From NCBI GenBank assembly GCA_025356715.1, contig JANXRU010000127.1, forward strand, positions 1 to 12,599: a stretch of DNA of 12,599 nt, given 5' to 3'. Of the stretch, positions 6,933 through 12,599 are shown piece after piece. Numbering within the stretch: the first letter of the stretch is position 1; every line of letters begins with the position of its first letter. The notes beneath the pieces are model-generated. The model saw nothing but the letters and a program-made list of their open reading frames with translations. It searched no databases and had not been told where the DNA came from. The translations under genes and the position numbers were made by a program. The stretch is from Bacteroidota bacterium (GTDB lineage: Bacteria > Bacteroidota > Bacteroidia > B-17B0 > B-17BO).

Positions 6933-9900
6933 ATGAAACATTTATTTACGCTACTATTATCAGTTCTTATTCTATCTTCATTTGCTGTTAGCCCCCCTCC
7001 AGCAAATAATTACAATATGGGTAGCGCAACTTCCGTTGTTGTTCCTTGTGGGTCAACTAATAATTTTTACGATTCTGGTGGGTCAGCAGGAACTTATGCT
7101 GCCTCTGAAAATTACACGATGACATTTTGCCCTAGCACTGCGGGTAATATGTTACAAATGGCATTTGGCAGTTTTGATGTTGAAAATAGTTTTGAATTGT
7201 TAACCATTTATGATGGAAACTCCACTTCTGCACCTACATTAGGTTCTTATACAGGCCTTGTTGGGCCAGGGGTTGTAGCTGCTACAGCAACTAATCCAAC
7301 AGGTTGTTTAACTTTTGTTTTTCATTCAGATGGATCAGTTCAAAATGCAGGATGGGCAGCAACTATTACTTGTTTTGTTCCTTGCGAAACGATTAATGCC
7401 TCAATTACTGGATCAACTCCTGCTGCAGTAGGAGGAATTATTAAAATTTGTCAAGGAGCTTCAGTTACCTTTAATGGTAGTGGAACATTTTCTTCCGGAA
7501 GTGGTGCAGGTGCAGTCTATACTTGGACACTTGATAATGGATCGACTGCAACTGGAACTTCTGCCACAACTACTTATCCTATTCCAGGAGTTTATGTGGT
7601 TAATATGGGAATTAATAAAGGAGGTTGCTTGAGTTATAATAAACAAAATCAAATAGTACAAGTATCTACTACACCTTCATTTGTAGGAACCACAACTTCA
7701 ACAACGAGTATTTGTTTGGGTCAAACTGCTACATTAATAGGCTCAGTTACACCAACCCCTTTTGTAGCTAATTGTACACCTCCTGTTTCTGGTGTAACAT
7801 TCTTACCTGATGGGTCAGGATTATCTTATAATACCTGTATAACAGTGGATTGTTTTGGGTCAAGTCAAACAGTTACTTCTGCCGCTGATATAGCTAATAT
7901 TTGTTTAAACATGGAGCACTCTTACCAAGGCGATTTATCTATACAAATTGTTTGTCCAAACGGCCAAGTTTGTAATTTGAAAGATTATCCAGGTGGTGCT
8001 TATAATTATTTGGGAGCTCCCTTAGATGACCCAGCAGTAGGCCCTGGAGTTGGAGCTAATTATTGTTTTGCCATGTCTGGTACTGTATTATTATGTAATG
8101 GACCAACCATTGCAGGCCAGGGTACCCCTCCATATACATCAATTGCTGCAGGTACGTATTCTCCAACCGGAAATTTTAGTAGTTTAGTTGGTTGCCCTTT
8201 AAATGGTGGCTGGTGTATAAAAGTAACCGATAATTTAGGTTCAGATAATGGGTACATTTTTAACTGGGACGTTAACTTTAATGCAACAGTTCCAGCCTCT
8301 CAATCTTTCACACCAACTATTGTTTCTCAAACTTGGTCTGGCCCAAATATTACGGGTACAGCTGGTAATAATGCAACCATACAACCAACAACTACAGGTA
8401 CAAAATGTTATACTTTAACGGCTGTCGATAATTTTGGTTGTTCTTACACAAGTGCTTCTCAATGTATAACTGTTAATCCAGGCCCTTTTGCTGGCGTATC
8501 TAATACATTAGCAGTTTGTAGCACTGCAGCTAGTTCTAATTTATTTACCTTATTAGGGGGAGGTGCTAGTGCAACTGGTACATGGAGTGGACCTGCACCA
8601 GCTTTAACTGGCGGGAATTTAGGAACATTTAATCCATCTTTATATACGGCGGGTACTTATAATTATACGTATACAGTTCCTGCATCAGGAGGATGTCCAG
8701 CAGCTACGGCTGTTGTGTCAGTTACTATCAGACCGTTTCCAGCCGCAACACTTTCATTTACAAACCCTACTTGTGCTAACCCTACAGGCGGCGTTATTCA
8801 AATTAATAACACATCAGCACCAGCAAGCGGACCTTATGTTTTTGCAAGTAGTGCAGGTGTATTGGCGGGCCAAACAGTTACCGGCCTAGGTGTTGGTACG
8901 CCGATAATAACGTTAACAAACACTTACGGTTGTACGTTTACAGTTTCAGCGACTTTAACAATGACGCCTGGCCCAACAAATATTACCTTAGTGCCAACAA
9001 ATGCTACTTGCGGTAATAATAATGGTAGTTTTACTTTTGGCTCACCAGTAGGCGGAACATCAGCATATACCTATTCGATTAATGGTGGCGCGTTTGGTGC
9101 AGTATCACCAACTATTAATTTACCAGTAGGAACTTATTCAGTTACTGTAAAAGATGCTAATGGTTGTGTATTTACGAAAACAACAAGTATTGTCAATATT
9201 CCTGGTCCAACTGCAATAACAGGCACTACAACTTTAACAGGATGTACAATTAATAATGGAACCTATAATGTAACTGGAGTTACAGGAGGTAATCCCATTT
9301 ATTCATTTAGTGTGGATGCAGTAGCTACAGTTAGTTTAACGGGAGGCTTAGCAGCAGGAACTCACACAGTAACTGTAAAAGATGGGAATGGTTGTTTATT
9401 CAGTACAACATTCGTTATTAATACTGCTAATGGACCAACGGCAGCTGTTGTATCAACATCAAATGCTACTTGCGGCAATGCAAATGGAACAGCAACCGTA
9501 ACATCTGTAACGGCAGGAACCCCAACTTATTCATACTCATTCGGTGGAGCTTTTGCTGTAGGAACTACAACAACAGGTTTAACTTCAGGATCGCATACAG
9601 TAACTGTAAAAGATGCTAATGGATGTACGTTTGCTCAAACCTATGTTGTTGGTAATAATCCACCTCCAACAGTAGCAGTAACCTCGTCATTAAATATATT
9701 ATGTAATGGCGCTTCTACAGGAAGTTTAACGGTATTGCCAGCAGGAGGAACGGCTCCATTTACGTTTACTTTAACAACACCTACTCAAACAAATACCACT
9801 GGATCATTTACAGGATTAGCTGCAGGCGTTTATACAATGACTGTTAGAGATAATGCAGGCTGTACCGCAACAGTCTCAGCCACTTTGTCTCAGCCAGCAG

Positions 9901-12599
9901 TATTAACTGGAACAACAAGTTCTATTGCAGTTAATTGTTTTGGAAATGCGACAGGAACTGTATCCGCAGGCGGCGCAGGCGGAACAGCACCATATACTTA
10001 TTTATGGCCAGGGCTAGGAAATAGCACCTTAGCAACAGTTGGTGGTGCTGTAGCAGGAACCTATACAGTTACTATAAAAGATGCGAACTTATGTACCATC
10101 ACAAAAACAATTACAGTAACTCAACCAACTTCATTAACAGTAACATCAACATTAACACCTGCAACATGCGGAAATGCTAATGGTTCAGGGACAGTAACCA
10201 TTGTTGGCGGTTCGCCAGGTTATACATATAATTGGAGTAATGGTGGCTTAACAAATGTATTAACCGCTGCAACTGCAGGGAATTATACGGTAACCGTCCA
10301 AGATTTAAATGGCTGCGTATTAACAAAAACAGTAGCTATTACTAATATTCCTGGTCCAACTGCTATCACTGGTACAACAACTTTAACAGGTTGTACTATT
10401 AATAATGGAACTTATAATGTAACAGGAGTTATAGGCGGAACAGCAGCTTATTCATTTAGTGTAGACGCTGTAGCAACAGCTAGTTTAACTGGCGGTTTAG
10501 CGGCAGGAACTCACACAGTAACCGTAAAAGATGCGAACGGATGTACTTTTAGTACCACATTTGTTATTAATACAGCAAATGGCCCAACATCTGCAACAGT
10601 TGTTACAACTAATGCAAGTTGTGGAACAGCAAATGGATCATCTACAGTAACAGTTGTAGCAGGTGGCACACCTGCTTACCAATATTCTTTTGATGGAGGT
10701 GCTTTTGGAGCAAGTGCTTCAACTTCTGGATTAGCTTCAGGTAATCATACAGTAACTGTAAAAGATATTAATGGCTGTACGTTATTAGTTACTTATGTTG
10801 AATTAAATAATGCGGGCCCAACTGCTTCAGTCACAAATTCAATTAACATTAATTGTTTTGGAGGAAGTACGGGTAGTTTTACAGTAACACCTGTAGGAGG
10901 CATCGCGCCATTTACCTATACATTAACAGCTCCTCTTACAACAAATGGAACTGGTATATTCACTGGCTTACCGGCTGGAGTTTATAATATAACTGTCAAA
11001 GATAACTCTGGTTGTTCAGCAACAACATCGGTTACCTTAACACAACCAACAGCAGTTACCTTAACGGTTTCTGCATTAGCAGTTAATTGTTTTGGTTCAG
11101 CAACAGGAACAGTATCTGCCTCTGGAGGTGGTGGTGTTGGTCCTTATACTTATTTATGGCCAGCATTAGGAGCAAGCACTTTAGCAACAGTTAATAATGT
11201 ATTAGCAGGAACCTATAGTGTTACTCAAACAGATTCTAAAGGGTGTACTATTACTCAAGGAATTACGGTAACTCAACCAACATCCTTAACTTTAACATCA
11301 ACATTAACTCCTGCAACATGCGGTAATGCTAATGGTTCAGGAACGGTTACAGTTGCTGGTGGATCACCAGCTTACTCTTATAATTGGAGTAATGGTGGTA
11401 TTACTAGTGTATTAAGTGGGGCAATTGCAGGAATATATACTGTAACCGTAACAGACTTTAAAGGCTGTATTTTAACTAAAACAGTTTCTGTAACAAATAT
11501 CCCTGGTCCAACTGCAGTAGCAGGAGCTACTACGCTAGCTGGTTGCGGATTATTAAATGGTACGTATAATGTAACTAGTGTAACAGGAGGAACTCCAGGA
11601 TATAGTTTTGCAGTTGATGCCGTTGCAACTGTTAGCTTAACTTCTGGCTTAGGAGCAGGCACTCATACTATTTTAGTAACCGATTTAAATGGCTGTACAT
11701 TCAGTACAACCTTCAATATCGGCACAACACCAAGTCCAACAGCTGCTAATGTATTAAGTACCAACGCAACTTGCGGTACAGCAAATGGTACATCAACGGT
11801 TACTTCAGTAACAGGTGGCGCAGCTGTATTTCAATATTCATTTGATGGAGGTGGTTTTGCATTAGGTACAACAACAACTGGCTTACTTGCGGGTACTCAT
11901 ACGGTAACTATAAAAGATGCTAATAGCTGTACATTAACGGTTACTTATAACGTATTAAACAATGGAAGCCCAACAGCGTCTATTCCATCTACTACCGCAG
12001 TAAGTTGTTTTGGTGGCTCAAACGGAGGATTTACGGCTTTAGGAGCTGGTGGAAGTGGAGCTCCTTTTTCTTATACATTAACGGCTCCTTTTGTAACTAA
12101 TGGAACAGGTGTATTTACTGGTTTAGCAGCAGGTAATTATAATATTATTATAAAAGATGTAGCAGGATGTACGGTAGGAACAACAGTTACTATAGTGCAA
12201 CCAACAGCAGTATCTATTGCCCCTGCATCCATAGCAGCCAAATGTTTTGGAACAGCCACTGGCACTATTAATGTTGTAGGATCAGGCGGAACCCCTACAT
12301 ATTCTTACAATTTAAATGGAGGCGCTTACCAAGCATCCACGACCTTTGCCAATCAATTTGCGGCAACGTATGTGATGGGCATTAAAGATGCCAAAGGATG
12401 TTTAGCCACTCAAACGGTAACCATTATACAACCAACCGCATTAGCTATAACGGTAGCCAGTCAAAATGCAAACTGTACAGCAGCCAATGGCGTAATAACA
12501 ACAACGGTATCAGGCGGAACGCCAATATATACTTATACATGGACAGGTGGCGGCGGTGCAGCAGCCACTAGTAATAACTTAATAGCAGGTAACTATACA
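6933..12599 (+). CDS. Giant SprB-repeat surface adhesin (3' end outside window)
   Basis: The frame is open from ATG at 6933 to the window end: 1889 codons without a stop. A signal peptide (about 1-20, LLLSVLILSSFAVS) starts the protein. A CUB domain follows at about 39-147, with cysteines at 39, 66, 125 and 147; their 27 and 22 residue spacings match the classic CUB disulphide pairs. A PKD-like domain lies at about 170-245 (GASVTFNGSG ... YTWTLDNGS). A P/proprotein-convertase domain lies at about 303-450 (NICLNMEHSYQGDLSIQIVC, then GGWCIKVTDNLGSDNGYIFNW). Two Ig-like or gliding-type modules occupy about 460-600. At least 17 SprB-type repeats begin near residue 604, each about 77 residues with xGTxxYxYS and TVTVKDxNGC motifs. 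Such proteins in Bacteroidota are usually type IX secretion cargo involved in gliding or adhesion; the expected C-terminal sorting domain is not in view. Sequence is Thr/Gly/Ala/Asn-rich with few charged residues, and visibly more GC-rich than its neighbours. Confidence 0.93.
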   Translation, partial: MKHLFTLLLSVLILSSFAVSPPPANNYNMGSATSVVVPCGSTNNFYDSGGSAGTYAASENYTMTFCPSTAGNMLQMAFGSFDVENSFELLTIYDGNSTSAPTLGSYTGLVGPGVVAATATNPTGCLTFVFHSDGSVQNAGWAATITCFVPCETINASITGSTPAAVGGIIKICQGASVTFNGSGTFSSGSGAGAVYTWTLDNGSTATGTSATTTYPIPGVYVVNMGINKGGCLSYNKQNQIVQVSTTPSFVGTTTSTTSICLGQTATLIGSVTPTPFVANCTPPVSGVTFLPDGSGLSYNTCITVDCFGSSQTVTSAADIANICLNMEHSYQGDLSIQIVCPNGQVCNLKDYPGGAYNYLGAPLDDPAVGPGVGANYCFAMSGTVLLCNGPTIAGQGTPPYTSIAAGTYSPTGNFSSLVGCPLNGGWCIKVTDNLGSDNGYIFNWDVNFNATVPASQSFTPTIVSQTWSGPNITGTAGNNATIQPTTTGTKCYTLTAVDNFGCSYTSASQCITVNPGPFAGVSNTLAVCSTAASSNLFTLLGGGASATGTWSGPAPALTGGNLGTFNPSLYTAGTYNYTYTVPASGGCPAATAVVSVTIRPFPAATLSFTNPTCANPTGGVIQINNTSAPASGPYVFASSAGVLAGQTVTGLGVGTPIITLTNTYGCTFTVSATLTMTPGPTNITLVPTNATCGNNNGSFTFGSPVGGTSAYTYSINGGAFGAVSPTINLPVGTYSVTVKDANGCVFTKTTSIVNIPGPTAITGTTTLTGCTINNGTYNVTGVTGGNPIYSFSVDAVATVSLTGGLAAGTHTVTVKDGNGCLFSTTFVINTANGPTAAVVSTSNATCGNANGTATVTSVTAGTPTYSYSFGGAFAVGTTTTGLTSGSHTVTVKDANGCTFAQTYVVGNNPPPTVAVTSSLNILCNGASTGSLTVLPAGGTAPFTFTLTTPTQTNTTGSFTGLAAGVYTMTVRDNAGCTATVSATLSQPAVLTGTTSSIAVNCFGNATGTVSAGGAGGTAPYTYLWPGLGNSTLATVGGAVAGTYTVTIKDANLCTITKTITVTQPTSLTVTSTLTPATCGNANGSGTVTIVGGSPGYTYNWSNGGLTNVLTAATAGNYTVTVQDLNGCVLTKTVAITNIPGPTAITGTTTLTGCTINNGTYNVTGVIGGTAAYSFSVDAVATASLTGGLAAGTHTVTVKDANGCTFSTTFVINTANGPTSATVVTTNASCGTANGSSTVTVVAGGTPAYQYSFDGGAFGASASTSGLASGNHTVTVKDINGCTLLVTYVELNNAGPTASVTNSININCFGGSTGSFTVTPVGGIAPFTYTLTAPLTTNGTGIFTGLPAGVYNITVKDNSGCSATTSVTLTQPTAVTLTVSALAVNCFGSATGTVSASGGGGVGPYTYLWPALGASTLATVNNVLAGTYSVTQTDSKGCTITQGITVTQPTSLTLTSTLTPATCGNANGSGTVTVAGGSPAYSYNWSNGGITSVLSGAIAGIYTVTVTDFKGCILTKTVSVTNIPGPTAVAGATTLAGCGLLNGTYNVTSVTGGTPGYSFAVDAVATVSLTSGLGAGTHTILVTDLNGCTFSTTFNIGTTPSPTAANVLSTNATCGTANGTSTVTSVTGGAAVFQYSFDGGGFALGTTTTGLLAGTHTVTIKDANSCTLTVTYNVLNNGSPTASIPSTTAVSCFGGSNGGFTALGAGGSGAPFSYTLTAPFVTNGTGVFTGLAAGNYNIIIKDVAGCTVGTTVTIVQPTAVSIAPASIAAKCFGTATGTINVVGSGGTPTYSYNLNGGAYQASTTFANQFAATYVMGIKDAKGCLATQTVTIIQPTALAITVASQNANCTAANGVITTTVSGGTPIYTYTWTGGGGAAATSNNLIAGNYT
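9201..10349 (+). repeat. Higher-order repeat unit 1 (five SprB repeats, A-B-C-D-E, 383 codons)
   Basis: The unit begins at the Pro codon of PGPTAITG and contains five repeat types. A has GCTINNGTYNVTG and YSFSVDAVAT. B has NATCGNANGT. C has LCNGASTGS and FTFTLTTP. D has NCFGNATGT and YTYLWPGLG. E has LTPATCGNANGSGT and YNWSNGG. The same order and motifs return in the next two units. The boundary is arbitrary within the period; the periodicity is what is seen. Confidence 0.9.
10350..11501 (+). repeat. Higher-order repeat unit 2 (A-B-C-D-E, 384 codons)
   Basis: This is a second full copy of the five-repeat block. A: GCTINNGTYNVTG with YSFSVDAVAT. B: NASCGTANGSS with YSFDGGAFGAS. C: NCFGGSTGS with FTYTLTAP. 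D: NCFGSATGT with YTYLWPALGASTLATV. E: LTPATCGNANGSGT with YNWSNGG. It is one codon longer than unit 1; the extra residue falls between the B and C anchors. Confidence 0.9.
11502..12599 (+). repeat. Higher-order repeat unit 3 (A-B-C, then degenerate D and E; cut by window end)
   Basis: The A, B and C repeats are clear (GTYNVTSVTGG with FAVDAVATVSL; NATCGTANGTS with YSFDGGGFA; SCFGGSNGG with YTLTAPFVTNGTG). The fourth keeps D-type edges (CFGTATGT and QPTALAI), but its centre YSYNLNGGAYQAS replaces the D-type YLWPALG. The fifth, YTWTGGGG, is only weakly E-like. The higher-order pattern therefore decays near the window end. Confidence 0.75.

Larger units (their letters stand above)
8742..12599 (+). 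repeat. Tandem array of SprB-type repeats (17 visible, 75-79 residues each)
   Basis: Using the first cysteine of each repeat as anchor, the cysteine codons begin at 8772, 9009, 9243, 9471, 9702, 9936, 10167, 10392, 10620, 10854, 11088, 11319, 11544, 11772, 12006, 12243 and 12474. The spacings in residues are 79, 78, 76, 77, 78, 77, 75, 76, 78, 78, 77, 75, 76, 78, 79 and 77. Each of the 16 complete repeats has a second cysteine in a turn motif, usually NGC (variants AGC, SGC, KGC, NSC, NLC). The repeats stay in frame throughout, so the array is a protein-level feature. Confidence 0.92.

Noticed and set aside
7461..11662. Open frames on the minus strand inside the adhesin gene (for example 7461-7661, 8060-8257, 11378-11662)
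   Set aside because: They are antisense to a well-supported repeat protein, have low-complexity translations that mirror the repeats, and show no domain or start context of their own.
9201..12599. Regularly spaced repeats that could suggest a CRISPR array
   Set aside because: The period is about 77 codons and always a multiple of three, the whole stretch is one open frame, and there are no short identical repeats separated by unique spacers.

Overview
The window looks like the chromosome of an AT-rich member of the Bacteroidota, probably a gliding or surface-adhering lineage near Flavobacteriia, Cytophagia or Chitinophagia. The evidence is a Bacteroidota-type DnaG, a TPR/SpoIIE phosphatase of a kind common in the phylum, no clear Shine-Dalgarno sequence before any start, and a very large secreted protein built from SprB-type repeats. 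I cannot name a genus.

Left part (1-2141): the tail of an unidentified, possibly TPR-like protein is followed without a gap by an archaemetzincin-family zinc peptidase (136-780) that appears to carry a lipoprotein signal. Convergent to it is a secreted serine hydrolase of the alpha/beta fold (825-2141, minus strand). The two genes are separated by 44 AT-only or nearly AT-only bases containing a possible two-way terminator.

Middle part (2142-6322): a 130-base divergent region leads into dnaG (2272-4266), the replicative primase. After 49 bases comes a membrane protein with a signal peptide, TPR repeats, one membrane segment, coiled coils and a C-terminal PP2C/SpoIIE phosphatase domain (4316-6286). 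It is closed by a clear hairpin-plus-T-run terminator. The archaemetzincin gene, dnaG and this phosphatase gene all appear to start at TTG.

Right part (6287-12599): a 227-base leader with inverted repeats and homopolymer runs precedes a two-gene unit. This consists of a small secreted protein of unknown function (6514-6924) and, 8 bases later, a giant open frame (6933 to the window end, at least 1889 residues, 3' end not seen). The giant protein has a signal peptide, a CUB domain with canonical cysteine spacing, a PKD-like domain, a P (proprotein convertase) domain, Ig-like domains and then at least 17 SprB-type repeats of 75-79 residues. It is best read as a type IX-secreted surface adhesin of the gliding-motility class; this is inference, because the C-terminal sorting domain lies outside the window.

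The most notable observation is that the SprB repeats form a higher-order array. Five distinguishable repeat types (A-B-C-D-E) recur in order with a 383-384 residue period, strongly constrained at protein level but heavily diverged at synonymous sites, and with hybrid repeats at both edges.
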